64,000 nt of DNA from Alviniconcha marisindica (lineage: Eukaryota > Mollusca > Gastropoda > Provannidae): positions 734,022-798,021 of the forward strand of contig JABMCL010000013.1 in NCBI GenBank assembly GCA_018857735.1. The letters are read 5' to 3'. Below, piece by piece: positions 37,201-50,440 of the stretch. A program made the translations under genes and the position numbers. Below the pieces are notes generated by a model. That model saw only the letters and a list, made by a program, of their open reading frames with translations. It was not told the DNA's origin and ran no database searches. Positions within the stretch are counted from its first letter, which is position 1; every line of letters begins with the position of its first letter.

Positions 37201-40200
37201 TAGTGTTTCTTTAAACTCTGCTCCAAGGCTTTAAAGCATGTATACACAATTAGGAAGGGAAGTGATGCCAGTGGCTTTCCTTCTATAGTCTAGTGTACAC
37301 ATCTTACCAACATTTCAAGCGATTTTGATTTTTTATGTATATATATTTACTTTAAAAAAATGCTCCTTCAATATCATGGCACAGAGGCAGCATCTGACAC
37401 TTCGGCAAGTCCACATATGTATTTGGCCTTTGGCTAATAGTAAATGAATGAGCACATCTTTTACAAGGTATGTACAGATGTCATAGCTCCTGATGTCAGG
37501 ATGCTCCTGATGTACACTGTCAGTAAATCTGTAAAACTTAATTGTTGCAGGTTGCGTACTCTAAAAGACATCAATTAGCTTGTGAATGGAACAACCCCAA
37601 CACCACAGCCTTCAAGCTGAAACCTGCTAGGCTGGGAACTTAGGCTGTGCAGCTGCAGGGCTGAAACTGAAAAGGTTAATGTTGATATTTTCCCCTTTTA
37701 CTGAAACTAATACATCAAACTGAAGTTTTGATATGACACTGAACGAAGCTAAAGAAGTTCATATGCAAAACAATTGTAAGTATTATTGCATTTTGTTAGG
37801 CAATTCCAATTTTACATTGAAATTTGACCTTATTCCGTGTGCAAATTCTATACATTAAATGTGTAGCCCAATTTTAAGTCAATAAATAATGCAAAGTACA
37901 CACAGACATCAAGAGCTGAGGGACTTACCCGCTCTTTTTCACTTGCTTGTCTGTCAACCGTGGAACCCTGAAAATAGCAATGACATTATGAAACCTGAAT
38001 GGCATCATGAAACTTGAGAGTCAACAGAAACACAAAACTAAACAGACTTTATGGCCAACCCAAACTGAGCAGAGACTGATCATCTGTCAGTGAGCCTGAA
38101 GATTCTTTGTTCACAGAACGGGAGAGTGTAGTGTGGTGTACATAAATAAAATAAAAAAGGTTTTCACAACAAAGGGAGGAAAAAGAGAAAAAAAGAGGAC
38201 ACAAGCAGCTGAGTGGTTCAGGGTTCTGTACTAGGATCAATTTTGTTTACTTGGTAGTATGGTACTCTCAGCCTCTGCAATTTTTGTTCACAACCGTGAC
38301 AACCACAAGTCAATGACACTGTCACTGAGTTGTCCAAAAGTGCACCACAAGATCAGTTCAATACTATTTAGTCATGTATTCAGGCATGTATTGAGGATGT
38401 TCTACTCTGGATGAATAACAACAAGCTCATGCTGAACACCAATAAAACAGAGGTTCAGAAGCTATCTTTTGAACAAACATTAACTGAAACCTTGAATGTT
38501 TGCTATGGCCTTGGCCTTGACTACATCAGTCTAATATTTTCACTGGACACTGTGGCTTATGATCATCTATCATTAAAGTAAGTCTGGTTGCAAAAGAATA
38601 AGATTTTCAGAGGATACAGTAGAAACAGTCATATCTTGATTATGTAAGCAGAAACTGACCTTGAAGACAGCAACCCAATCTTTTTTCTTTTTTTGGTGAC
38701 ACTCTGGCTTATGATGATGCATTACCATAACAAGTTTGGTTAAAATGGTTCAGCAGTTCACATGATACTGATCAGACAAAGATAACTGGAATTTTACCAC
38801 TGTGACCGTGACCTTGAGCACAGCAATCCAGTATTTTCATTGGTCACTTTGGCTTACACTGATTTGCCATCAAGTAAGTTTGGTTGCATTAGAATCAGTA
38901 GTTCAGAAGATATTGTAGAAACAGACATATTTTGGTTATATATAAGCCCTCGCTGTGACCTTAATCTTGAAGATAGCAACCCAATTAGCAATCCACAATG
39001 ACGCACCACCATACCAAGTTTGCTTACAAAAGGTTGAACAGTTCAGAAAATATCTTCTGGGCAAAGACGGACACAAAGACAGACAGGGTGATTCCAGTAT
39101 ACCCCTGTGACAAAGTTGGGAGTGTGTGTGTGTGTGGGGGTGGGGGGAGGGGTGGGTGGGTGTCAGAATAATAAACATTGCACAGGTAAATTGCACCTGG
39201 GACCAGCTGACCTGCTCCTTGTCCTATTGGCACACAGCCCTCTCAGCTTCACAATCAGGTGTGAGACAGCAGTCTCCCTTCGCAGCAATATTTACTGCAT
39301 GAGGTAAGTTGCATCACAAAAAGATCACATAGCTCTGGCAACAGGGTGGATGCAGAAACACTGCTGCTCCATTCCAAGATAACACAATTCTGAAAGCACC
39401 CAAGAGTGAGATATGCTGAAATGATTCTTCAGAGAACAGCTGTTTTATAGTGGATATCAGTAAAAAGCACGTTCTTGTACATATGTGTGTGTGAGTGTCT
39501 GCACGCCTATGCTTTTTGTCCTGAAATTAAAGCTGTTCATCTAAAATACTTGGGTTGACAGACATATTCAGCTTGTTGAGCCATTTCCTACATCTGGGAT
39601 ATGAAGGGCACTCTGCAAAAGTGCAATTCAGGCTCCTGTACTTTGTTCCTAAAGGCACTCACTGATAATGGAGTACAGAGCCAATGCTAGCCTGGGAGGA
39701 TTGGCCCCATGTCCTGTTTGAAGCTGACCAAAAAACAAAAACAAAAAGCAGCTGTAACTCTATTCATCCTCCTCCTACTGTTCAGTCCTGCCACTTCTGG
39801 GCTTGAAATTTAGTTTGTTTCTGAATCTCTCCACATACTAAAAGCTAAATCTGTATGCATTTAACAAGATTTCCATTGTCACCATGTAACTGTAAGTAAT
39901 ACTAACAGAAATTCAGACTTAACATCCAAACCACTGCTTAAAATACTGCTCCCTGTCAAAACAGATTGTTCCCATGTGTCCATGCATGGAACAATATTGA
40001 TCTTCATTGGACCAGGAGTGAAAGCTGAAGCCAGATCCCCCATGAAGCCCATATCTGTAACCCAAGCCACCTACTCTCAGACTCTAAAACACACATTAGC
40101 TGCAAAGAGCAACTGCTGAAGCTGAAGAACAAGGAAAAGGCTGGCTGAGCCAACTTGGGTGCCACACAGACCCTCTGTGCATGTGTATACCATGCTCAGG

Positions 40201-40231
40201 CATGGATGTGTGACTGTGTGTGTGTGTGTGG

Positions 40232-40262
<31 letters not shown>

Positions 40263-43200
40263 TGTATGAAGGAAGAGCTGTATCGAATCAGCACTTATTC
40301 AATGCTCCATTGCAATTCACAGTCCTTCATAAACAGTCTCTGGACAGTATGCACAATGTGGTTATGGTTGGTGGCACTGAAACCAAGCTCTGATACAGAA
40401 AGTAGCATAATTTACATACAGATATACGAACCATTTTACCATCATCAACCATCTCATCACCATTACTTCAACCATCTCTCCATATGTCATGTATACAGTT
40501 CTTCCAACACTTATCAAGAAAATGAACAAAGAGAACCCTGAAACACTAACTCTGAACAAATTCACATTACGCAAACAGCCAGACTTCCCAGCTGTTTCAC
40601 AGATGAGTGTGGCTTGGCACTGTGAACCCCATGAATTGTGCATCTTGTAAGAACAAGAAGATTAAATAAAATATTATATGCTAGCCAAAGCCCATGTGCA
40701 CTGACTGACATTTCCTGAATAATCACTGATGCAAACTTGAAACTCAAATATGTTAATTAACTGACTGCTTTTATATAATGCTGTTCTCTGCTCTTGAGCA
40801 AACTCACTGTGCTCTTGTTGCATACAATACAATACAACTTTATTGTCTCTATGTAGAGAAATTTGCTTTCTGATTGAGTGCCTGTAGCCTTTTATAACAC
40901 AGTTTGACTATCCGCCAAAGTGGAGTACTTACAGTGCTATTTGGTTGTCACATGGCTGGTGCCATGTGAAACTGTTGCCATCTTGGCACATTCTGTGCAC
41001 ACAATACAACCATGCACCAGTTTACAGTGTCACTTCATTCAAAGCCACATACATAGGGTGCATGCGTGTTTAACTGTAATCTGCCACCTGCACTTTTGGC
41101 AGAATGGCTGGGGCCATTTACATGCTACTGCGGTAACATGGGGGTGGAACGGACAATGAAACAAGGAGTCTGTAAACAAAAAGTTGACCATGGAGAAGAG
41201 AATTCTCCTGCTGCTCCTGTCAGGACTTGAACCCATGACCTTTCATTCAGGAATTTGCTTTATACAAATCTAAAGGGAATGACTGTTCATACCATACCTT
41301 GAGATCATATTTCTTGTGAATGGTGAGTCTGGGGCTGAAGACATTCCTCATGACCACCATGTAGGTCTCTGCATCATTGACTGTCAGTCTGTACATGCCT
41401 AGGTATTGTGGCAGTAATGTCTGAGCATGACACTCCACTACATACTGTGGAACAAAACACAGGCAAAGGAAGTCAGTGTCAGGCATGTCCATAATCATAA
41501 CCTAAGCCTGTAATATACCCCCCCCCCCCCAACTACATCATTAGGGGAAAGGGGGGCGGGGACATAAAAACAAAACCGACTCCAGTCTAACAAATCAAAC
41601 TCACAAACCTCACTCAGACCTAGCCCTACACAACATTCCCTGATCAAGTCTCAGTTCAGATTACACATGATGCCAGTAAAGAAGTACAATTTCCATGGGC
41701 CAGTAGTAGCCTGGACGCTAGTTTTACATTTTACGATGTCCAGACAGCCTTTTTATTCCAACAGTGATCCAAAAGACATGAAGAGAAAAAGAAAGATTCT
41801 CAGATGGTAATAAGCATCTTAAGCTGTCTCAGAACATTTCCCTTTTCCCCTCTCCACACACCCAAAGTTGAGGGAGCATATGTGCGACAAATAATGTTTT
41901 AAGTTAGACAAAAGAAAGATTTAATGGGGATACAAATTACAAAGTGTCCCCAAGATAAAATTTTTGTTAAAGAAGCTACATCCCCTACTACTACTATTCT
42001 CTCTCTCCTCACACACACACACACTCTCACTCACATGCATACACATGGGGAACTAACAAACTAGTAGAATCCAGTGTGTATTTCTCCACCCATAGCACTT
42101 TGGTATAGCTCGATTTAAACTTTAAATTACTGTTATAAATAGTAGTCATGCTTGATTCCTAATCTTATACAAGGGTGTACACTTTGTAACAATGACACAG
42201 TGTTTTATACAATTTGAGGAAGAGCAAATGGTAAACCTGAGACCCCCAGAGTTGTGTTCATGCAACCAGATACATAGCTGAGGTGTTGCATAAACAGTGT
42301 GCAAAAAACACATGTATGTAATCAAGAAGTTTACTATAGTCGACAAAGTGTGCATTCCAGTATCTTAAACTAGTGAAAGCTGTTTTGGCTGAACAGGCTG
42401 AAAGAGTGTCCATTTCAACTGACCTGATGATACTGTTTGAGTATGTGATGCATCATCTCCACCTCCTCGGACACAAGTGTTTTGATGAAGTAGCGCTTAT
42501 CCCGTGACAAAAACAACCTAGCCCCACTCTTTCCTGCTGAGTCTGTTGACATTATGTGTTTTGTCAGAGAGACCTGAAAATGAAGCATACATAAGAACCA
42601 GTAAGACATGTTTTAAAGGCTATTACTACGTACATATATATATTTACAGTAGAATTTACTAGAAACAACATATCCAAGCAAAAATGCAGATGCAATATTG
42701 TACATCATCACATTAAAAATATGAACAGTTTTATGAGTTCTTAAACATAACACTGACAGATCCCAACTTTTTTCCAAGCTGATATTGCTATAAAACTAAA
42801 ACACTTAACATTACGTAAGCAAATCCAGTTTGTATAAGTTTCAACATTAATCCTGCCCTGGTTATCACATGTTTGCAATCTCATTATTGTACTGTTAGTA
42901 AACCAGGAACCTGAACAGATGACACTTTTTGAAGTACTGCATGTTGCCTGACGCCACACTACTGACCACCGATAGCTGGGTATGCACGTTACTCCAATCC
43001 ATTTTTTGCCAGTTCTCCTTCTTGTGCACCTATCCATGTATAATATAATTTGGTATCTTAGATTTTCTATATGTGTGGCTTAGATGCTGGATCAAGCAAA
43101 ATCAGGAGCCAGTGCCTCACTCTCCTACCTTGACTAGATCTATTTCTATAAAAGTCACTTGCATGTTGGCATGGCTTTCTCTGTGTGGTAGTAAATCCAT

Positions 43201-44063
43201 GTTTTGACTTGATTTAAACAATTCTATGTTGGTCAGTGCTTTGTAGAGCAATATTTTGTCTGACTTTATTGATGTATTTATCTGAGTATGCTGGAAAATA
43301 AAATCTGAGTGCTGTACGCCTGAATCAGCTGTGGTTCCCTCCCCCGCCTGTAGCACTCCCACCACTCTTTTTATTCTTTCATGGTGCTTTACAAATTCCA
43401 TCCACAAAAACCATACAGCTTATTAAGGATGGACAACTACCACTCTGCGTTCCATCACAATTATACATATATAAAAAAAAACTCATCATAGCACACACAA
43501 TATGAATATAGAAAAGCTTACCATATACTGTGTATCATCTATACCAAATCTATCCCTCAAGTTCTTGAACACAAGTGGGCAGTATTCTTTCACTTTGAAA
43601 TGGCTTGGCATGCTGTCTCTGAAAGAAGAACAGGAAGCAGTTCACAAAATAAGAGAACACTACTAACAACAGAAATAAACAGCTGCTACTGTGTACCAAT
43701 GGGGGGGGGGGGGGGGGGGTTAACAAGGCAAAGAATGAAAGAAGGTGGAGCCTACTGCTGGTTTGGCAACTTCACAATGAACAATGAAGGCATCATGGAA
43801 TTGGGAGTCAGCTAGCTGTTGGGAGAGATCATTCCATTTCCACTGTCTCATAGTTCCAGTTGAAAATGTAGATGGATTTTTTTTTTTATACAACTATGAC
43901 AGGTACAACCAGGCACTGAACAGCAGTTCAACATGAACAGCATCACGAGTTCCAGGTGGACTTACTTGTTGAACATGTGGTTGTCAACCTTGATTTTGCT
44001 GTAGGACTTGAAGTCATCAGGCATCAACATCACATGCATGTTCACCCTGTTCAGTTCATTGAC
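34096..44063 (-). CDS. PIP4K2: Phosphatidylinositol-5-phosphate 4-kinase type 2 (all but the N-terminal exon)
   Basis: Eight exons (44063-43966, 43618-43522, 42573-42424, 41444-41298, 37967-37929, 36710-36597, 35353-35053, 34280-34096) total 1,131 nt and join in phase to 376 codons plus a stop. Recognised segments: [20 protein letters not shown] and [12 protein letters not shown]; the nucleotide loop [17 protein letters not shown] with the expected catalytic Lys96; [35 protein letters not shown]; an acidic linker ending [18 protein letters not shown]; and the activation loop [11 protein letters not shown]. That Ala-containing loop marks type II kinases, which phosphorylate PI5P to PI(4,5)P2, rather than type I PIP5K. 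Human PIP4K2A is 406 residues, so about 35-40 N-terminal residues are missing; I did not find that exon between 44.1 and 64 kb. No frameshift or internal stop. Which vertebrate paralogue (2A, 2B, 2C) is closest cannot be decided by eye. Confidence 0.97.
35053..35353 (-). CDS. PIP4K2: PIP4K2 exon: catalytic [11 protein letters not shown] and acidic linker
   Basis: 301 bp between ttttgcacag and gtgagt. [11 protein letters not shown] carries the catalytic aspartate and is followed by a linker of about 40 mostly Asp/Glu residues ending PTPPDSP. The plus strand here has serine-rich shadow frames. Confidence 0.96.
36267..36430. repeat. 26-bp minisatellite in a PIP4K2 intron, about 6 copies
   Basis: The phrase aaagaaataatgagacagat with gaaggt repeats with few changes; the last two copies have lost bases. 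Confidence 0.9.
36597..36710 (-). CDS. PIP4K2: PIP4K2 exon: [16 protein letters not shown]
   Basis: 114 bp, phase 0 at both ends, between ggttacag and gtgaac. It ends [10 protein letters not shown], the helix leading into the catalytic segment. Confidence 0.96.
37929..37967 (-). CDS. PIP4K2: PIP4K2 micro-exon, 39 bp
   Basis: Thirteen codons, [13 protein letters not shown], between tattttcag and gtaagt. It joins KYDLK on one side and [11 protein letters not shown] on the other exactly as in vertebrate PIP4K2. Too short for any open-frame search. Confidence 0.95.
38218..38470 (+). pseudogene. Broken L2-like reverse transcriptase fragment in a PIP4K2 intron
   Basis: The plus strand reads [11 protein letters not shown] then, across stops and frameshifts, [20 protein letters not shown] followed by TNKTEVQ. 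These are the RT motif before the catalytic box and the WM--NKL-LN--KTEV motif. It is antisense to PIP4K2 and clearly dead. Confidence 0.82.
38480..39100. repeat. Interspersed repeat, about 308-bp units, in a PIP4K2 intron
   Basis: tattttcactggacact near 38527 and tattttcattggtcact near 38833 mark two tandem units. Each continues with ttatgatgatctaccatca-like text, gtttggttgcaaaagaatc and gaagatatagtagaaacag. It belongs to the same family as 3880-4241 and 6141-6575. Confidence 0.8.
40218..40261. repeat. (GT)n then poly-G run
   Basis: Seven or so GT units followed by about 29 G. Confidence 0.9.
40828..40885. mobile_element. LINE 3' tail-like fragment
   Basis: acaatacaatacaactttat then tgtctctatgtagagaaatttg resembles the TTTATTG-TC-AATTTG ends of L2/Rex-type LINEs. 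A related end is at 60630-60660. Confidence 0.45.
41298..41444 (-). CDS. PIP4K2: PIP4K2 exon: [11 protein letters not shown] to KYDLK
   Basis: 147 bp, phase 0 at both ends, between ttccacag and gtatgg. It includes the hinge region [18 protein letters not shown]. Confidence 0.97.
42424..42573 (-). CDS. PIP4K2: PIP4K2 exon: glycine-rich loop and catalytic lysine
   Basis: 150 bp, phase 0 at both ends, between ttttcag and gtcagt. It holds [20 protein letters not shown], whose IKT lysine binds ATP phosphates in this family. Confidence 0.96.
43522..43618 (-). CDS. PIP4K2: PIP4K2 exon: [12 protein letters not shown] segment
   Basis: 97 bp between ttctttcag and gtaagc. It encodes [20 protein letters not shown] and [12 protein letters not shown], as in the vertebrate proteins. 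Confidence 0.96.
43966..44063 (-). CDS. PIP4K2: PIP4K2 exon: first visible, kinase N-lobe entry
   Basis: 98 bp in phase 0, ending AA before gtaagt. It encodes [20 protein letters not shown] and [13 protein letters not shown] polypyrimidine-poor but usable gtttcag precedes it. Confidence 0.95.
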
Positions 44064-44712
44064 CTGAAACAGTTCAACATTACTTTCTGACTGATAATGT
44101 TGCAACGACACTATGAAACACACCTTATCTTACTTTGTTCACCAACCTGAAACAGTTCAACGTCAGGCTCAGATTGTTACTGTTGGAAAACCATGATCAC
44201 ACACATGCTCAACTCAATTCCACAAAGACTGAAAAGAAAAGGAATGCATTACTTTCCCACTTTTGCCAAAAAAACCATCTAAAAAACACATACATTCCAA
44301 TCAGCTGTTTTTCAAGAGAAGACAAACAAAAGCAAGGCACCAACTGACCAAGAGACACTAACTGCAGTTTTATCAAAATAATAATAATATGCGTCAAAGA
44401 GTCGGAGAATTACAGAAAACAACAACACAAAACTGTTTGTTTCGTTTTGTTGTTCCATTCATACTTTCTGGGTGTTCAAATTAGTGCCATCTTCTTGAGG
44501 TACAAGTTGAGTGATGTATCCCCATCTATGAAGTAACTGCCCAAGCTGAGTGAGTGATCTAATTATTAATCTACATGGATGTATCTAACAAACAAACAAA
44601 CGAAACAGAATTTACACTCTACATGGCTTTGTCGATAAAGTATAAATGATGGTTTCTCTTTTTGTAGCACTAAAATTAGGCCAAACACCCTAAAACTTGT
44701 ATTTTTTTTAAT

Positions 44713-44756
<44 letters not shown>

Positions 44757-45290
44757 AAACAACAACAACAACAACAAACAATAACCGAAAACTCAATACA
44801 ATTGAAGTACAAATTACAATCATCGAAAGTTCAAAATGAAAGATTCCCCTGAAGTTGAAACAGTATGACATTTTATTGCCATGGGCTGAATCATGATCTA
44901 ATAAATGTTGCCATGAACATAATTATTACCTAATGACAACAGATTGTTTTACCAGGTCACATTTTTATGACAGCCAAAACGTGAGGAAAAATTCCATATA
45001 GGGGGGAAAAAAAGGAAGGGAAAAAAAGAGATGGTTGGATGATGGTGTAATCACTGATTTGAAAACAGGATAAAGTGTAAACATTCCTCACCCACCCATT
45101 TTCCAAAAAAAAAAGGGGGAACAAAAGAAAGAAAGGAATAAAATAATGAATCCTCCTTTTAAAACAAAAACCCAAGAAAAACAGCACAAAACACAAACAT
45201 TATACTGGTATTACTGACAGTGAGACTAACAGATTGGAAAACAAGAACTTGGAAAATGTACTCATAAATAAAAGATGAGATACAGGATAC
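44064..45290. other. Intron or 5' region of PIP4K2, N-terminal exon not found
   Basis: A (CA)n run lies at 44717-44752. I looked for the family N-terminal segment (HFVAQKVKLFRASDP-like) on the minus strand and did not find it here. Confidence 0.5.
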
Positions 45291-45294
45291 TTAA

Positions 45295-45975
45295 GGTCAG
45301 ACACCACAGTGGAAAATAAAATTTTTGGCTTCAATATTATATTGACTTTTATTGGCTTAGCAGTAAGCTCATTGCTTAAAAATGTTGACAAACACTGAAT
45401 TTTGTATTTTTCACCTCCCGTTGCCTTGGAAACAATCAAAGATGGCCACCAAACAAAAACCATTACTCAAAGTTTGTGTCAAAGGTATTGTATACTTAAC
45501 AAATATGATTGCTGAAATAGACACAGCTGCACATTATGTTTATTTTGTCAGAAGGATTTTAAGTTATGCTGCTTTTTGTATTTTTAACAAATTTAGTTTT
45601 AATATCTATAGTGCCTTTTTTTCCAGTTAAAGCATCATCAAACAAAAACGAACCGTATTACTACCAAATCCTTCTGACAAAATTAAGATGACTACCCATA
45701 CAAGCACCATGCAAAGTTTAACTGCACTAACTTTGTTCAAAGCTGAGCAAACCTCGGTTGTTGTCAAGGCCCAAACATTGCCAATTTTCATCAAAATTGC
45801 CCAAAAATAAGGCAACCACAAATCAGTAAGCAATCTTTATTGACAATTCATACATAGTAAAACCCATTTTTGACTCAAAATGTATTATTTATTTGATAAA
45901 ACACTGAAAATCAGCCAAAATCTCAAATTGAAAAAAAAAGTGATTTTGGCTGAATTTGCACTACCATGTCTGGCC
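45295..45975. mobile_element. TTAA-flanked MITE-like element
   Basis: TTAA-ggtcagacaccacagtg at the left faces the reverse complement of cactaccatgtctggcc-TTAA at the right, about 12 of 17 bases matching. The 681-bp interior has a second inverted pair, tttgtcagaaggattt (about 45546) and aaatccttctgacaaa (about 45665). No coding frame. Confidence 0.7.
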
Positions 45976-45979
45976 TTAA

Positions 45980-48929
45980 CATGTTTTGACATGCAATGTC
46001 TTCTTCAAGTATAACTTAATGACTTACAGATTAATACAATATACACACACAAAAAGCAGAAGACAGTTTAAACTGATTGATGTTGAAACAGTTGTGTTGT
46101 ATGTCCTGTTCCCTGTATCATCATCTATCAGTTTGTCCCTTTTCCAAGTTCTCTTCAGTTATAACACTTATTACTTCTGAGTTCACGATTCCTCTTCTCT
46201 TTAATGTCTTATTTTCGTGTTCCTTACAAACACTTCTTTTTTTCTCAATCGTCCTCATAAAACATGCCCAAAACAGATAATGGATTAACAGAAGTCATGA
46301 AAAATCTGATGTAGACTGGAAGGGCTGAAGGAATCTGCCAAAATGACTATCACACAACACACACACACACACACACCACACACACCACACACACACACAC
46401 ACACACATCTCAACTCTCCTGTAATTTTGCCATCCAATGGACCTGGCACAGTTTACTCCTGCTGCCAGCCACATGCCCACAGGGACAAACATTTGGCAGT
46501 CAGGAGTCACCCCTCCCTCCACAGACGCCCCTTGGTCCCACTAATTTACTGACTCTGTGGGGATGCCATTGATTGTATTGATCGACACAGAGGCAAAACG
46601 CCTCTGAATGGAGCGCCTTCTCCTACAAGTGTTGTGTTACAAGTTGGAATTATCTCATGGATTTGTATCATCTGGGGGCATGGTAAGACTTTCCCTGCCA
46701 TCCCCAGGTCCACTGTCCTAAAAATGAAGTCACTTCCATTCCTTGCAGACCATGTCATTTGTCAGGAAAAAAACCAACAAGACCATTTCAACAGATGGGT
46801 GGGTGGGGGGGGGGGGGGGGGGGATGTTTTTATTTTTTATTTTTTATTGGTCTCAATGCAAATAAACCAAGCAGACCATACATTTGAACCGAAACATCAT
46901 TTCAAGCTGCATGGATCATCAAACTTACGTCTCCAAAGTCCAAAACTATTTTCTAGCACATTTTAAACAGAACCGTCCCTGTCAAGCCCTCTTTCGCCAC
47001 ACACAAAAACAAGTGGAAGTGAGCAAATATGGTCTGAGAACTAAAGGGACAAACACAAATGTTTACTCACAATACATCATGATCAAGTTCTTACCACACA
47101 ACTTAGGAGCATACTTAACACATGCCACTGTACAAGCCTCAAAATGAGGCCTGTAAATCATAGTTTACCATTAAATATATTACTTATTAGTTGTAAAAAT
47201 GTAACCCTATCCATTCTGATGTGCATGATTGCACTGCACGCCCCCCCCCCCCCCCCCCCCCCCCCCCCACTAGAAAGGTATTACTTTTAATGATGCTGCA
47301 CATACATATATATATGTTTGCATATGTTTGACTGAAATATAAATGTGTCAGATAGTTGGGAATATATAATACTTTACAGGTTGCATAAAATGATGAATAC
47401 TACTGGGCCCATAATATATGACGAGCAAATAAAGTTAAACACAGACAGCCTCTAATCCTGATTTGCTAAAGAGTCCAGCTCTCCTTCCACATGTGCAAGT
47501 CATCAGCCTCAGAAATAGTTACTGGCTTGTGTTTATTTACAAACTGGGAAAATCTCTTGTTTTACCAACAATGTAATGTGTGTGATGCTGAAAACTCCAA
47601 CTGACTTGACATCGCGTGACAACAACCATATCAAGTTCAAAGTGATTGTAGCAGATTTCAGTGACCCATCCCACTGAAGATTTTCCCCACCTCCTATTCA
47701 CCATCTGTGTTGATTACGATGTGTTTTGATGCGTGAATCCACATTTTCTTACATAATTTGTGGTTTTCAATGGTACATGGGATGGCGTTGGTCCATACAA
47801 ACAGCAGCATGTTGGTAACGGCAGCATCACAGGCACATTTTTATACAGTGTTTAGGCTGATTAATTTTCAAAACACTAGTCTATAACTTCAAATGTACTT
47901 AGGCCAGTTATTTGTGCGGTGCTTCACACATGCCATTTTTTCAGTGTCATTACCACTAGGGTGGCAATTAATTATTTGCTCCTCATACATATAATTATGG
48001 GCCAAGATTTGTGACCATGATCATTTCAGTGTACGCAGCCACACCAGCTCTCACTGCAGTGAGTATGTGAATATAGGACAATCGTCAGTACACAACACCT
48101 CACATAGATACATGAAACAGATACAGGCTAAGCAAATGTATTCATGGCCTTAATACTTTCAGTTTGCAGTTATCACACTTGACACGCAGGCTGCAACTTG
48201 TGAGATCAGATGCAGGTATATCCAGCTATACAGCAGACACCCTCATCTATCATACATTATAACTGCAAGTTACACTAACACTGGTAATGTGCAGCTGCTT
48301 TTTACACCAAAGGCTTAGTATACACAGTACTAAAAGGGTGGTCAAAGATGGATTGCTGGGGACTAACAGGACATATTCACCTTCCAAATGCATGGATTAA
48401 AAGTGTAACACAAATGAATCATCACCCCACCCATCCCCAAAAAGCATGCACGTGTGCACACACACACAACACATCTCCACAGGATCAGTTCCTTTCCTTT
48501 CCCTTATACCAGAAAAAGTCCGTTCTGAAAAGCAAGTTGATTTAATCAATGTCTAGCTAGTGTAATGCAATGCCTTCCAGAAAATATACTACATACATTA
48601 TAAACTGTCTGAGGCAGAATACTTCAAAGTAAAACAACAGTTCAGTGCATCAGTGCATATAATATTCAATCAAGGGGGCTTCCTGTTTATTCACTTTCAA
48701 CCCCCTCACTTTGCATCACCATCCATGGCATCCTTGACACAGGGGAACAGCCGGAAAATGTGGACAGACAAATGACATTCAATGAATCCAACATGAGGCA
48801 GGGCACAATATTTGCCCTGCCAATGGAGCAACCAGAATGGTAGGCTTGAAGGTATTAGCAAAGCAAATGAATGTATGCAGTGGCAATGATTTATCATGAA
48901 CAAACTGTGTATTGATTAACGGCCCCACC
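45980..48929. other. No gene seen; several simple repeats
   Basis: CA tracts at 46352-46407, a G run at 46801-46823 and a C run at 47241-47269. Presumably within the PIP4K2 first intron or upstream of it. Confidence 0.45.
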
Positions 48930-50440
48930 CAAAAGAGGGTTTGCTGCTTTGGGTTTCGAAATTTCCTTGGGTACTTTGGGTGCTTGCTGAAACTTTTTGG
49001 GGGAAAAAATTTATTTCCAGACTTTCCCCCCCCCCCTTTTCGCAAATTGGTTTTTGTTTCAAACCCCCAAAGTTTGCAGGGACCGGTAAAAATCTCTGGG
49101 AGAACCCAAAATGAGGCATCCATGCTCCTTTTTTTTTCCCCCAGCTGCCAACTCTAAATCACTTTAAATTTCCCAATCCCCCACATTTTTGCATTTTCCT
49201 GTAAAATTGAAACTTATTACCCAAAAAAGTAAATTTATTGTTAAATTTTTAAATTTTTCCACTTTTTTTCCCAAAATAATATAAAACCCAAAATATCTCC
49301 CTGCCAAAAACACTAAAATTACTAATAAAATGGAGCAGATTCCCTTTGGGGTTCCCTTTTTTGGAATGGTAAATTTTTCCCAATCCCAAAAACTTGGGCC
49401 GGTTCCCCCAAAGGAAAACTCATGGTCCTGTTTTTAAACAAACCCCCAATTTCCAAAAGGGAAAAAAAAACTTGAAAAATGCCATGGTTTTCATTCTTTG
49501 TCTTGCTATTGATAAGGCCCATTTTTCTGGGTTTTTTTCCCTTTGAAAAGGAAGAAAATCTTTTTCGAACGGGTTTTTAAATCTGAAAATTAAAACTAAT
49601 CCCAACAATTAAAATGGAACCCCATCTGGAACCAAACAAAATTGGGATTTGGGAAAAGGTCAAAATGCCGTTCCAAAATTTTTCCTTCCCTTTTCTAAAA
49701 AATCCCAAAATTTTAAGGGCTCCCATTCTGGCTAAAGGGTTTTCCCGATTTCTTCTGTTTCATTTGGGTTTTTTTGATTTTAAAACTTTTTTCTGTTTTT
49801 TATCTTTTTCCGAATTACCAGGGCTCCGTTTTGTTTTCCCCTTTGGGTGTTTAAAAGTTAAAATTAACACTACATATTTGGATGCAAAAATTCCCAATTT
49901 CCGAAAAGGGTTTTTCCCTTTTTGCAAAAAAAAAACAAACCAACAAAAATAAACAAAACCCGTTTCAAAAAAGGGAATCCCCCCCCCCCCCCCCCCCCTC
50001 CCAATTTTTTTTTCAAAAACAAAAAAAACTTTCCCCCACCCGGGGACCTGTGGGGTTTAAAAACTTTTTTTGCTGACCCCCTTTTTTAAAAATGAAAAAA
50101 AGGGGGTTTTTTCGGGTTTTTTATCAAAAAGGGTTTTAAAAAAAGAACAAATTTTTTTCTCTCAAAATACCCAAAAATTTCCCTTTAAAAAAAGAAACCC
50201 AAAAATTTCTTTTTAACATTTGGAAAAAAAAGAAATAAAATCAAAAGCAAAAAAAAAAAAGAAAGCTTTAAAAAACCCTTTGTTTTCAAGGGGGGAAGGG
50301 CCCCCTTTTTAAGCCCCGGAAAAGGTTATTCCAAAAAGAAGCCGCTGAAGGGGTGAAAGAAATGAAATGACTCCCTTTTGTGGTTCTTTTGCAAAGGGGC
50401 TAAGTTTTTTATGCTTTTTTTTGGGGGTTTGAACAAAGAA
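48930..50440. other. Homopolymer-inflated, low-quality-looking tract
   Basis: Base composition changes abruptly to strings such as ttttt, aaaa, cccc and gggg, with a C run at 49979-49998, then returns to normal near 50440. It resembles corrupted consensus rather than biology. Frames inside should not be trusted. Confidence 0.65.
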
